Shown here piece by piece: positions 26,367 through 35,039 of a stretch of DNA of 64,000 nt. The notes beneath the pieces are model-generated. The model had not been told where the DNA came from. It saw nothing but the letters and a program-made list of their open reading frames with translations, and did not search any database. The stretch spans positions 1,498,501 through 1,562,500 of the forward strand of contig NZ_CP015125.1 in NCBI RefSeq assembly GCF_001653755.1. Reading direction: 5' to 3'. Position numbers and translations under genes: made by a program. Each line of letters begins with the position of its first letter. Position 1 is the stretch's first letter. The DNA comes from Dokdonia donghaensis DSW-1. Lineage in GTDB: Bacteria > Bacteroidota > Bacteroidia > Flavobacteriales > Flavobacteriaceae.

Positions 26367-27002
26367 CTAGTCTAAATTTATGATTTCTATATAATTTCTA
26401 TGTAATTCTATTTTACCTAATTTTTCTAATTTCTTGAGGAGCCTGGATATAACTACTCTCGAGCTGTGTAGCTCACCTGCAATCTCTTGGTGTGTGTTGC
26501 GTATGCTGTTATCTTCATTAATTCTAGACTTATTTTTAAGGTATTCTAGAAGCCGCTGGTCCATATTATTGAAAGCAATACTATCTATGGTGTGGAGCAT
26601 CTCATTGAGACGGGTGTGATAGCTTTCAAAAACAAAATTTCTCCAAGATTTATATTTTGAAGTCCACATCTCCATTTTTTGAATAGGTACCATTATAAGA
26701 ACGGTATCGGTCTCTGCTATGGCTCTTATCTCGCTCTTTGTTTGCCCTAAGCAGCAACTCATAGTCATAGAGCAGGTATCACCTTTTTCTAGGTAGTAGA
26801 GTAGGAGTTCATCCCCTTCTTTATCGTCTCGCAATATTTTTATAGCACCAGAGATAAGTAAAGGCATACCTTTTATGTAAGAACCTATCTCCATAAGTTT
26901 AAAGCCAGCGGGAACTTCTTTATAAGTCCCTACTTGCGCAATCTCGTTTATTAAGTCGTCTTCAAAAAGGTGACCGTAATTTTGCTTGAGTTCTTGAATC
27001 AT
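26367..27002 (-). CDS. Crp/Fnr-family regulator with Cys cluster
   Basis: 211 aa. An N-terminal cyclic-nucleotide-type beta barrel (about 20-120) is followed by a dimer helix and a winged HTH with recognition helix HSSRVVISRLLKKL near 180-193. The barrel has Cys77, Cys83 and Cys84 (TCSMTMSCC), a candidate thiol or persulfide sensor; no FNR iron-sulfur pattern is seen. Adjacent sulfur genes and its own promoter carry GTAAC-N4-GTTAC sites, so it is the natural candidate to bind them. Confidence 0.88.
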   Translation of the reverse strand: MIQELKQNYGHLFEDDLINEIAQVGTYKEVPAGFKLMEIGSYIKGMPLLISGAIKILRDDKEGDELLLYYLEKGDTCSMTMSCCLGQTKSEIRAIAETDTVLIMVPIQKMEMWTSKYKSWRNFVFESYHTRLNEMLHTIDSIAFNNMDQRLLEYLKNKSRINEDNSIRNTHQEIAGELHSSRVVISRLLKKLEKLGKIELHRNYIEIINLD

Positions 27003-27097
27003 TTATATATAAATAAGTCAGTTTGTAAATTGCAATTAAGATGATGGAAACTTCAGTTTTTATGAAGCATTACATTACTACTGTGTTTTTAGTATTG

Positions 27098-27141
27098 TAA
27101 AGTTAACCTAATTCTAATGTCCTTTAAGTAACAAAAGTTAC
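27098..27141 (-). promoter_or_regulatory. Crp/Fnr-type operator and -7 box upstream of the regulator gene
   Basis: GTAACAAAAGTTAC is at 27128-27141, with the minus-strand box TAACTTTA at 27098-27105, 36.5 bp from the operator centre. On the other strand TAATTTTA at 27165-27172 lies almost symmetrically, so the site might also serve the divergent desaturase gene. Confidence 0.65.
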
Positions 27142-27273
27142 AGTAAGAAAGATATAGAATTCATTAATTTTACAAAATGTAGCTGAGCGCTTTAAAAGGT
27201 AGTAAAGTTTGTAAGATTACTAGTAAATTACGTCTACTTATATGTATAAATCTAGCACTCTAGTTAAGAACAT

Positions 27274-28149
27274 ATGGAAAAATATTTGATAGGTTTTAAA
27301 GATGCAATTCTAGGTACGGTAGACTGGACCTGGAAATCTATCATTTTTGAAGTTCCTTGGTATACAAATTATTTCTGGGGGCTCATTATATTATCGCTAC
27401 TTGTTTGGGCTTTAGAGATTTTTTTTCCTTGGAGGAAGGAGCAATCTATTTTTAGAAAAGACTTCTGGCTAGATGGTTTTTATATGTTTTTTAATTTCTT
27501 TTTGTTTTCTATAGCCATAAGTGGGTTTTATAAAATACTACAACTAGGTTTTGAAGATATAGGGATAAGTGAAGACTCTCTAGCGCTTTTTGATCCATCT
27601 TCTTGGCCTATGTGGAGCCAGTTGCTTGTCTTTTTTGTTGTACTAGATTTTGTACAATGGTTTACACATACCTTATTGCATAAATATCCCTTTTTATGGA
27701 AGTACCACAAGGTGCATCATAGTGTAAAAGAAATGGGATTTGCAGCACACCTGCGCTATCACTGGATGGAGAATATTCTCTATAAACCACTTAAGACCTT
27801 TGCGGTAATGATACTTTTTGGGTTTGAGCCTGCACAGGCATACATAGTGCACTTTATTGCAATAGCAATAGGTCACATAAACCATTCTAACACAAAAATT
27901 ACTTGGGGTCCTTTAAAGTATATTTTTAATAACCCCGTAATGCACTTGTATCATCACGCATATACCATTCCCGAAGGAACGTATGGCGTAAACTTTGGAA
28001 TATCGCTAAGTGTATGGGACTATATTTTTAAGACAGATTATATACCTGAAGATAGCGGTACCATAGAACTAGGTTTTCCCGGAGATGAGGTTTTCCCAAA
28101 AGACTTTGTGAGTCAAAACACTTACGGTTTTAAAAAAGGACAACAATAG
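27274..28149 (+). CDS. Sterol desaturase / fatty acid hydroxylase-family membrane enzyme
   Basis: 291 aa with about four membrane helices and the eight-His di-iron pattern: HTLLH, KYHKVHHS, NHSN and HLYHHAY. The family hydroxylates or desaturates lipids with O2. The substrate is unknown; bacterial members often act on fatty acids, carotenoids or sterol-like lipids. It is divergent from the Crp/Fnr gene and shares the 27098-27172 control region. Confidence 0.88.
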   Translation: MEKYLIGFKDAILGTVDWTWKSIIFEVPWYTNYFWGLIILSLLVWALEIFFPWRKEQSIFRKDFWLDGFYMFFNFFLFSIAISGFYKILQLGFEDIGISEDSLALFDPSSWPMWSQLLVFFVVLDFVQWFTHTLLHKYPFLWKYHKVHHSVKEMGFAAHLRYHWMENILYKPLKTFAVMILFGFEPAQAYIVHFIAIAIGHINHSNTKITWGPLKYIFNNPVMHLYHHAYTIPEGTYGVNFGISLSVWDYIFKTDYIPEDSGTIELGFPGDEVFPKDFVSQNTYGFKKGQQ

Positions 28150-28160
28150 GGGAGTAGTAC

Positions 28161-28174
28161 GCTTTCGCGAAAGC
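28161..28174. repeat. 14-bp palindrome copy 11 (desaturase-cysM convergent gap)
   Basis: Exact GCTTTCGCGAAAGC inside TACGCTTTCGCGAAAGCGTA. It is the only hairpin-capable sequence in the 61-bp convergent gap. Confidence 0.95.
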
Positions 28175-28210
28175 GTAATTACAAAGAATACAATCTATAA
28201 TCGCGGCTAT

Positions 28211-29089
28211 CTATTCAAAAAGCTCAGATGATAGGTATCTATCACCACGATCACATATAATACTTACAATAATACCACTCTCAAGCGTGCTTGCCAGTTT
28301 AAGTGCTGCTGCTGTAGCACCACCGCTGCTCATACCCGCAAGAATACCTTCTTCTTTTGCGAGACGTCTAGCCATTGCAATTGCCTCTTCTGTACTAACT
28401 TCAAGAACGCTATCCACCTTTGAAGCATCAAAAATAGCTGGAAGATATGCCTTAGGCCATTTACGTATGCCAGGTATTCTAGATCCATCTGTGGGTTGCA
28501 CACCTACAATCTGTACATCACTATTTTGTTCCTTTAAGTAGGTAGAGGTACCCATAATCGTACCTGTTGTTCCCATAGAAGAAACAAAGTGTGTTACCTC
28601 ACCATCTGTATCTCTCCAGATTTCTGGACCTGTAGATTTATAATGTGCTTTCCAGTTATTATCATTAGAAAACTGGTTAAAGCTGTAATAGCCTTCATTT
28701 TCTACTTTATCAATCGCATAATCTCTAGCGCCTTCTATACCATCTGGGTGTAGGGTTACTTTTGCACCATAAGCACGCATAGTTTGCACTCGCTCCTTAG
28801 TAGCTTTTTCTGGCATTACGAGTTCAATATCAAGACCATATATTGCAGCAATCATTGCGAGTGCAATACCAGTATTACCACTAGTTGCTTCAATAAGCTT
28901 TGACGTTTTATCAATCTCACCAGCATCTAAGGCTGTCTTAATCATATTAAGAGCTGCGCGATCTTTTACACTTCCTCCAGGGTTATTACCCTCGAGTTTA
29001 AAATACAAGTCTACATTTGGGTTTGTATTAAGCGTTGTGCATTTTACAAGTGGCGTATTCCCTATTCTATCTATGAGTGTCTTATTCAT
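28211..29089 (-). CDS. cysM: Cysteine synthase B (O-acetylserine sulfhydrylase)
   Basis: A 292-aa PLP enzyme that makes cysteine from O-acetylserine and sulfide, and in CysM types also from thiosulfate. The PLP Lys is in GGSVKDRAALNM, the substrate loop in EATSGNTGIALA, and the phosphate loop is GTTGTIMG. I favour CysM over CysK because of length and the KWPKAYLPAIFD segment. It overlaps cysE by 8 bp. Thiosulfate use would fit the nearby YeeE-type importer. Confidence 0.9.
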   Translation of the reverse strand: MNKTLIDRIGNTPLVKCTTLNTNPNVDLYFKLEGNNPGGSVKDRAALNMIKTALDAGEIDKTSKLIEATSGNTGIALAMIAAIYGLDIELVMPEKATKERVQTMRAYGAKVTLHPDGIEGARDYAIDKVENEGYYSFNQFSNDNNWKAHYKSTGPEIWRDTDGEVTHFVSSMGTTGTIMGTSTYLKEQNSDVQIVGVQPTDGSRIPGIRKWPKAYLPAIFDASKVDSVLEVSTEEAIAMARRLAKEEGILAGMSSGGATAAALKLASTLESGIIVSIICDRGDRYLSSELFE

Positions 29090-29882
29090 TTGTATTGATT
29101 TGTTGTGTAGATACTTGTAATTCTGGTCTATGGACTACAAAGGTATGTGGCTCTATAGATGAGGTTATCCAAGTATTACCGCCTATAACGCTATGCTCTC
29201 CTATAACTGTCTCACCGCCTAATATTGTAGCATTTGCATATATAGTCACGTTGTTAAGTATGGTAGGGTGGCGTTTTGTGTTTTGTAATTTCTTCTTTAC
29301 GATGAGAGCACCTAGGGTCACACCTTGATACAGTTTTACGTGATTGTGTATCTCTACCGTTTCTCCTACAACGACTCCCGTACCGTGATCTATAAAGAAA
29401 GAGCTGCCTATGGTTGCGCCTGGGTGAATGTCAATACCCGTAAGCTGGTGGGCATATTCTGTCATTAATCTTGGTATGAGTGGTAGGCCCAGATTATAAA
29501 ACTCTCTTGCCATTCTATAAATAGAAATAGCAAAAAAACCGGGATATGCAAGATAGACTTCCTCAAGTGTTTTTGCCGCGGGGTCATTTGCAAGAATAGC
29601 TTGAGCATCTTTCTTAAGACTGATGCAAATGCTAGGTATGCCCTGCATAAAATCTGTCCAGGTTTTACAGGGTTTTCCTTTTATTTCTGGACAAGCAAGG
29701 TCTCTTATAGTTGTAAATAAAACCTCTAGCTCTAGAAGTGATGTCTGAACATCTGTCTCTATGTCAAAAAGAGTATTAAAGAGAAGCTGTGTAAATCGTT
29801 GAGATTCTTTTTTTAACCGCACAGTGACGTGCACTTCTTTTTTTTGAGCATTTATTGCATCTACAAGGTGAGATACCTCCAT
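29082..29882 (-). CDS. cysE: Serine O-acetyltransferase
   Basis: 266 aa. An N-terminal helical domain is followed by a left-handed beta-helix built of hexapeptide repeats (GIDIHPGATIGSSFFIDHGTG, then VVGETVEIHNHVKLYQGVTL and ILGGETVIGEHSVIGGNTWI, shown in parts). It makes O-acetylserine for CysM, whose gene overlaps it by 8 bp. This is the long epsilon-type seen in Bacteroidetes. No Crp-type operator stands upstream. Confidence 0.92.
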   Translation of the reverse strand: MEVSHLVDAINAQKKEVHVTVRLKKESQRFTQLLFNTLFDIETDVQTSLLELEVLFTTIRDLACPEIKGKPCKTWTDFMQGIPSICISLKKDAQAILANDPAAKTLEEVYLAYPGFFAISIYRMAREFYNLGLPLIPRLMTEYAHQLTGIDIHPGATIGSSFFIDHGTGVVVGETVEIHNHVKLYQGVTLGALIVKKKLQNTKRHPTILNNVTIYANATILGGETVIGEHSVIGGNTWITSSIEPHTFVVHRPELQVSTQQINTNE

Positions 29883-29989
29883 AGGTTATAATTTATAATG
29901 GGTTTGTCTAAAATGGATCTAGACATAATAAGTACTACAAAAATAAGGTAATTCTTTGCTTTATCTTACTAGCTTAAGAATACATAGGC

Positions 29990-30388
29990 TTATGCACTCG
30001 TAACTTTAGATTTTTTGCTCGCAGTACGATCATAATTAAAGAAAAATTGCGCCCAAATAATTTTAGATAGCGCATATAGTAATGGAAACAGTACTATAAG
30101 AGATACCACAAAAGATATCATAAGTGAAGATGGAGTAAGCTCTTCTCTAAATATATAATTTAGTAGAACTACGGCCATAAATAAAGCAACCCCCAGAGCA
30201 TAAGAAACATAGTAAGACCCTTGGTAGAAACCCGTTTCAAGTTCAAACTTTGTATTGCAGCAAGAGCAACGCTTGTGTACTTTACCCATTGAGCTAAACT
30301 TATAAGGGTGCCCTTTTAAAAAATCGCCTTCTCGGCACACCGGGCATTTCATAAATAACACGCTATATAGTTTGGTTTCTTTAAGCAT
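29990..30388 (-). CDS. DUF983 membrane protein
   Basis: 132 aa. Two CPxC-type knuckles at the N-terminus (KCPVCREGDFL near 14-24, CSCCNTKFE near 41-49) resemble a zinc ribbon, followed by two membrane helices. DUF983 function is unknown; relatives sit near terminal-oxidase genes. A Crp-type operator upstream links it to the sulfur regulon of this window. Confidence 0.82.
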   Translation of the reverse strand: MLKETKLYSVLFMKCPVCREGDFLKGHPYKFSSMGKVHKRCSCCNTKFELETGFYQGSYYVSYALGVALFMAVVLLNYIFREELTPSSLMISFVVSLIVLFPLLYALSKIIWAQFFFNYDRTASKKSKVTSA

Positions 30389-30404
30389 AATAAGAAGTTT
30401 TATG

Positions 30405-30448
30405 TAAAAATAATGGGTTGTTAGGACCTTGTAAGTAACTATTGTTAC
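30405..30448 (-). promoter_or_regulatory. Crp/Fnr-type operator and -7 box upstream of DUF983 gene
   Basis: GTAACTATTGTTAC is at 30435-30448, with the minus-strand box TATTTTTA at 30405-30412, 36.5 bp from the operator centre to the box edge. No matching box is present toward the sigma factor gene on the other strand. Confidence 0.65.
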
Positions 30449-30544
30449 ATAAGAAGAGATAATATAACCGTGAGTGAGGAAGAATATTAAATAGTGAGTT
30501 TTATATTTCTATTTTAAGCATAATTATTACCTTAGTCGTTCTAT

Positions 30545-31084
30545 ATGATGACACAACCTGATGCTTTAATTGCTAGATTTCTTCAAAAAGACGCTATGTC
30601 TTTTGAGAAGATATATGAGCTGTATAGTGAGAGCCTCTTTGGAGTTATTAATAGTATACTGCACGATAAAGAATTATCTGAAGAGGTACTACAAGACACT
30701 TTTATAAAAATCTGGAATAACTCAGATCGTTATAACCCAAAGAAAGGTAGATTCTTTACCTGGATGCTCAACATAGCGCGCAACAGTGCAATAGATAAAA
30801 CAAGATCCAAGGCATTTAAGAATCAACGTAAAAACCATACAGCCGAATATTTCGTAGATATTCTTGAAGCGAGAGGGAGTTTTAATACCTCTGTAGACGC
30901 CATAGGGATTCAAAAATTTGTAGACGTTTTAGAGCCGCTTTGTAAAAAGATAATTCACTTCTTGTTTTTTAAAGGGTATACCCAAAAGGAAACCGCAGAG
31001 GAGCTAGAAATCCCGCTCGGAACCGTAAAAACAAGAAATAGAATCTGCATAAAAAAATTAAGAGATATCGTAGGAGTAGAATGA
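30545..31084 (+). CDS. ECF-type sigma-70 factor
   Basis: 179 aa with sigma region 2 (about 20-90: ELSEEVLQDTFIKIWNN, FFTWMLNIARNSAIDKTRS) and region 4 (about 120-175: GYTQKETAEELEIPLGTVKTR). The ATG of the anti-sigma gene overlaps its stop by 4 bp (ATGA), so the pair is translationally coupled. An upstream ATG two codons earlier is not distinguishable from the next one (MMT). Target promoters are unknown; nearby DUF4331 genes are candidates. Confidence 0.92.
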   Translation: MMTQPDALIARFLQKDAMSFEKIYELYSESLFGVINSILHDKELSEEVLQDTFIKIWNNSDRYNPKKGRFFTWMLNIARNSAIDKTRSKAFKNQRKNHTAEYFVDILEARGSFNTSVDAIGIQKFVDVLEPLCKKIIHFLFFKGYTQKETAEELEIPLGTVKTRNRICIKKLRDIVGVE

Positions 31085-31872
31085 AAGACACCCAAACATA
31101 TATAGATTCTGGAGCACTTGAGCTCTTTGTATATGGAACCCTTCCTGAGGAGGAAATGGTTGAGGTTGCTCGTGAAGTTGCACAAAATCCTACACTGCTG
31201 CAAGAGGTAGTATCTATAGAGAATAGTCTTATGAGACTTGCGAGTGCGGCCGCTCCAGATGAGGTTGCAGACTTCAGTAACTTAAGAAAGTATATAGATG
31301 TAGATGGTAAAGTAATTCCGCTTTCGCGAAAGCGTACTTCCATTAGTGCTATCCTGCTATGGGCAGCTGCCATTCTTTTACTCGCTGGAGTAGGTTATTT
31401 ATACACCGAAAATAGTAAGCTAGAAGACCAAATTGTAGATACAGAAAGAGAGCTGCTACTACAAGAAAGTAAAACCCAAGTAGCCGAATCTGATTTACAG
31501 CAAACAAAAGATATCCTTAACGTTATAAGACAGCAAGATCTTATCGCTGTACCACTAGGAGCACAGGCCGTTGCGCCAGAAGCATATGCATCTGTGTACT
31601 GGGATCAAGAAAATGGTAAAGCTTATATAGATGTAAAAGGTCTACCAGAACCACCACAAGGAAAAGTGTATCAAGTATGGTCGCTTACTTTAGAACCACT
31701 TACGCCTACCAGCTTAGGGATACTAGACCAGTATGATGTTACGGGAAATCAAATCTTTGAACTTGATAACCCTAACCAGTCTGAAGCATTTGGTATCACG
31801 CTAGAACCTTCCGGAGGTAGTGAATCTCCTACTCTTGAGCAATTATATACGCTGGGTGTAGTAACCTCTTAA
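31081..31872 (+). CDS. RskA-like anti-sigma factor
   Basis: 263 aa. A cytosolic N-terminal zinc-less anti-sigma-like region (about 1-75), a membrane helix at about 90-110, a short coiled coil (~114-145) and a periplasmic RskA C-terminal domain (VYQVWSLTLEPLTPTSLGIL). It should hold the ECF factor until a signal reaches the periplasmic side. The stretch LSRKR at about 81-85, just before the membrane helix, is coded by the 14-bp palindrome and adds positive charges on the inner side. Confidence 0.88.
   Translation: MKDTQTYIDSGALELFVYGTLPEEEMVEVAREVAQNPTLLQEVVSIENSLMRLASAAAPDEVADFSNLRKYIDVDGKVIPLSRKRTSISAILLWAAAILLLAGVGYLYTENSKLEDQIVDTERELLLQESKTQVAESDLQQTKDILNVIRQQDLIAVPLGAQAVAPEAYASVYWDQENGKAYIDVKGLPEPPQGKVYQVWSLTLEPLTPTSLGILDQYDVTGNQIFELDNPNQSEAFGITLEPSGGSESPTLEQLYTLGVVTS
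31320..31333. repeat. 14-bp palindrome copy 12 (inside anti-sigma gene)
   Basis: Exact GCTTTCGCGAAAGC, read as LSRKR. Confidence 0.95.
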
Positions 31873-32003
31873 TATTCTTCTTAAATACTTTTAAGGTTAA
31901 AGACAAGTATTAATTATAGGCTCTTCTACTATCTTATATCTATAGCTTAACGCTACGAGATGCTCATTAATATGAAGCACATATTTTGCTCGCACCTAGT
32001 TTA

Positions 32004-32040
32004 TAAAAAAAAACGACCTACTTAATAAAGTAGATCGTTT
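32004..32040 (-). terminator. Terminator downstream of TPR lipoprotein gene
   Basis: AAACGACCTACTT and AAGTAGATCGTTT pair with one mismatch; the T run is on the minus strand. Confidence 0.75.
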
Positions 32041-32128
32041 ACAAACAAACTTCAAAAAAAAACTACCCAACCTTATAGTTTTCCTCTTATATAGACACTT
32101 ACGTAAATGGTTGTGTCTTGGTTTTATA

Positions 32129-33439
32129 TTATAGCTTTATTATTTCTGCATAAGTGATAGGTCCTAACTCATAACTTGTTTCTAGTAGTTCTTCTTTAAG
32201 AGGTGTGAGCTCCTTTTGCATCTCTAATGCTTTATAAATTTGCGCAGTGTGAAATTGTGCCATAGGCTCGTAAGTTTTACCTATTACGTGCTCTTGTGCA
32301 ATGTTAAGTGCTTGTGCATAATCTCCCTTTCCATAATAGGCGTGTGCTAGTAAATCGTATGACATAGGGGTAGGGCGGTTGTTTACTTCTTTTTTGGCAA
32401 GAGTAATTGCTTTATCTGCGGTTTCTGGTTGAGAAGCATACAGTTCAACAAGGTAAGCACCATACATATCTCCATAATTTGTTGCCGTGGCACGATTTAT
32501 AAATTCCTTTTCTAAATCTTCGGCAGTTTTATTATTATTAAGGTACTCATATATTTCAGATTTTAGTAAGGCGTAGTCTGGGCTTTTAGTGTCTTTTTCT
32601 ATGGCTTCTATAATACGTAATGCCTCGTTAGGGTTATTCTCATAAGAGTAAGTGATCCAGGCAATTCCTTTTTTCGCGTAAGCGTTAGAAGGATCTAGAG
32701 CTAGTGCTTTAAGGTAGTGATTGTATGAATCTTGTATACGCCCAGCGTGGCCATAATAGTCGGCTAGGTTTGTGTATACCCATATCTTAAGATTTGCGAC
32801 ATTACTGCGGTCTGCGATGTGCATTGCGTTTTCCATATGCTGTATAGTGGCGTCTAGATTACCGCTGTAGTCCTCCCATTTTGCAAGTCTTATTAAGTAA
32901 TTGTAGTTAGAAAAATCTGCTTCTTTATCTAGTAGAGTTTTTGCTTCTTTATAATTACCTAGCTCCATTGCTACATCAAATAATACAAAGTTGCTAGCGC
33001 TTATCTCACCGCCTACTTGTGCGGCAGAGTCTATCATTGTTTTTGCTTCTTTAAAACGGTGCTGTGTGATATAGTTTTGAGCGAGAGCTCGTAGATAGTT
33101 GTCTTTTCCTATCGCTGCTTTTTGTGCAGCTTTGTGTAAATTTTGCTCAGCCTTTTTGAGCATCTCGATATCTGCATTTTGATTAAAAAGGGCGGTGTAA
33201 GTTCCTGCGCTTTTACTTAAATCTATTATTTGCGAACTGTCCTTTTTAATACGACTGTTCCAGAAGGCAACTTGATCATTAAGTCCTGAAATTACCTTAC
33301 TATTTGAGGTATTGAGATATGCATTATAATCATTTTGATCTGTGAGGATATCCTCCTTATGGCTATGACACGACGTGAGAAAGATTGATGTACATAGCGC
33401 TATGAGGTATTTTGTATGTGGTAGTTGGCGGGTTTTCAT
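32129..33439 (-). CDS. TPR-repeat lipoprotein
   Basis: 436 aa. Signal peptide with lipobox LTSC near residue 24, then tetratricopeptide repeats from about 100 to 420 (for example DSYNHYLKALALDPSNAYAKKG and YDLLAHAYYGKGDYAQALNIA, given in parts). It is on the strand opposite to the ECF pair and downstream of two DUF4331-type genes. A terminator hairpin between this gene and the preceding one could reduce read-through. TPR proteins mediate contacts; the partner is unknown. Confidence 0.83.
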   Translation of the reverse strand: MKTRQLPHTKYLIALCTSIFLTSCHSHKEDILTDQNDYNAYLNTSNSKVISGLNDQVAFWNSRIKKDSSQIIDLSKSAGTYTALFNQNADIEMLKKAEQNLHKAAQKAAIGKDNYLRALAQNYITQHRFKEAKTMIDSAAQVGGEISASNFVLFDVAMELGNYKEAKTLLDKEADFSNYNYLIRLAKWEDYSGNLDATIQHMENAMHIADRSNVANLKIWVYTNLADYYGHAGRIQDSYNHYLKALALDPSNAYAKKGIAWITYSYENNPNEALRIIEAIEKDTKSPDYALLKSEIYEYLNNNKTAEDLEKEFINRATATNYGDMYGAYLVELYASQPETADKAITLAKKEVNNRPTPMSYDLLAHAYYGKGDYAQALNIAQEHVIGKTYEPMAQFHTAQIYKALEMQKELTPLKEELLETSYELGPITYAEIIKL

Positions 33440-33452
33440 AGTTTGTTTTATT

Positions 33453-33483
33453 AAAAAAGGGACTGAAAAACTTCAGTCCCTTT
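33453..33483 (-). terminator. Hairpin between DUF4331-like gene and TPR gene
   Basis: AAAGGGACTGAA and TTCAGTCCCTTT form a 12-bp stem with a 4-nt loop and a T run on the minus strand. It lies inside a run of same-strand genes and may attenuate TPR expression. Confidence 0.8.
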
Positions 33484-33502
33484 ATCATTATTTGTTGGGG
33501 GA

Positions 33503-34126
33503 CTAGTGAGGTCCTTCTAGGTATGGGAACGTGGTGCTTGGGTTTTCACCAGTGTTTGGTACATTATCTGTAACAAGTATTGGTAAATCTGCCACACCAT
33601 CATTATCAAGATCTTGACCATTAAAACGGTCACCATTATTACCTCCAAAAAGAAGTATAAGTGATACATCTACAACATCATCTGTAAGATTACGACCAGT
33701 AAGTACATTACCATCACCATCTATGTATGTAGTAGGTGCATCTGGCGCAACCTGTAATACATCTGCCGCGAGAACTGTTGTAAGTGTTGTTGCATCTAGA
33801 CCTAATACATTATTTTCATATTCTACACCAAAAGCAGCGTGTAGTGCAACTGCTCTATCAAGAAACCCTTGCTGAAAGTTTGCTACCATCTCAGACGGTA
33901 TTGTAAGGTTAAAGCTGTTTTTTGAAGCGCTATCTCCATTAAGAACGGTGTTTATAGCGGCTCTTCCCATCTGGTCTTCTTGAGCAAAAGTTCCTTCAAA
34001 GTTAAGCTCCTCCATTTCCATTTGCTCTTCTGGTGCTGGTATAAATAAATCGTCATCATCGTTACACGATACAAACCCTGCGAGTACAGCACCTACTAAT
34101 AGGTATTTTATGTTTTGTAATTTCAT
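33503..34126 (-). CDS. Lipoprotein resembling the C-terminal part of DUF4331 proteins
   Basis: 207 aa with lipobox GFVSC and an Asp-rich start to the mature part. The rest is predicted as mixed helix and strand, with FNLTIPSEMVANFQQGFLDR and NGQDLDNDGVADLPILVTDN; the last has a calcium-type DxDxDG-like loop. It follows the DUF4331 gene by 21 bp. Together the two resemble a longer DUF4331 protein split in two; this is inference. Confidence 0.6.
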   Translation of the reverse strand: MKLQNIKYLLVGAVLAGFVSCNDDDDLFIPAPEEQMEMEELNFEGTFAQEDQMGRAAINTVLNGDSASKNSFNLTIPSEMVANFQQGFLDRAVALHAAFGVEYENNVLGLDATTLTTVLAADVLQVAPDAPTTYIDGDGNVLTGRNLTDDVVDVSLILLFGGNNGDRFNGQDLDNDGVADLPILVTDNVPNTGENPSTTFPYLEGPH

Positions 34127-34147
34127 CTTTATGTGTCTTTAGTAATA

Positions 34148-34849
34148 TTATTGTTGTCTTTTTGCTTCTACCCAAGTATTCCACACTTGTACATCAAATC
34201 CTGCTGGGTGAGCTACTGTAGGTCCTATAAGGGCGTTAGGGATTTCTACAACTATAGATAGCACATTTGTGCCGTCAAAGGTGTCTACTGCATTTTCAGC
34301 AGTTTGAAAACCTCCATTAGGTCCATTGTTTTCTGCATCTCCGCCTATAACAGCATTAAAAGTTCCAAAATCAAAAAAGAAAGGATCTTCTCTAGGGCCT
34401 GCAAACATTTTAATACCACCCTCTGTAGTTTCTGTAATAGCATTACCATCTGTAGTAATCGCTACCGAACCTATCATTTGAGAAGCATCTATTGTACTAT
34501 TCAACCCTGTGGTAGAAGGCGCATATGGCCCAAAAAAGTACATTCTCCCATCTCTAGCTATAGCTTGTATCACGCGATCTTCTACAAGATCTCCCGTGTT
34601 ATCTATATTAAACTCAACTAGAACGTTCTCGTCAAATGTTGCGTCGTTACCTGCTGGCGCTAGCGAGCTCTGTACGTTTGCTACAAATACGGTGTTGTCT
34701 CCATTTTCTGCACTTTCAAAGGCAAAATAATCTGTGATGTCTGCCGTGGTTCCTCCCACAGCTGGTGCATCTAGGTGGTCTGCCGCGATAAGAGCACCCA
34801 CTCCAGCAACAAGTGCGCTGGCAATTAGAATTTTTGATACTGTTTTCAT
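34148..34849 (-). CDS. DUF4331-family exported protein
   Basis: 233 aa with a signal peptide (about 1-22) and the DUF4331 opening DHLDAPAVGGTTADITDYFAF right after it, shown as two parts DHLDAPAVGG and TADITDYFAF. The mature protein is beta-rich. The function is unknown. Gene sets with an ECF sigma, an anti-sigma, DUF4331 and a TPR protein recur in bacteria, which fits the layout here. The gene begins the minus-strand operon facing the ECF pair. Confidence 0.8.
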   Translation of the reverse strand: MKTVSKILIASALVAGVGALIAADHLDAPAVGGTTADITDYFAFESAENGDNTVFVANVQSSLAPAGNDATFDENVLVEFNIDNTGDLVEDRVIQAIARDGRMYFFGPYAPSTTGLNSTIDASQMIGSVAITTDGNAITETTEGGIKMFAGPREDPFFFDFGTFNAVIGGDAENNGPNGGFQTAENAVDTFDGTNVLSIVVEIPNALIGPTVAHPAGFDVQVWNTWVEAKRQQ

Positions 34850-35039
34850 TGTTGTATGTTATTTATTTTAGATACCTACGCAGCTTATGTGCTATGGGTT
34901 TTATGGTATACGTTAAAATCTTGTTAACATAATTTTAAAAACAGCATTCTATAATCTCTCTTTACACAAATTTTACAAGCAGTTTGTGCAATTTTCAATA
35001 GAGTATAATATCTTAGACCTTATACAAACACCATAGTAA

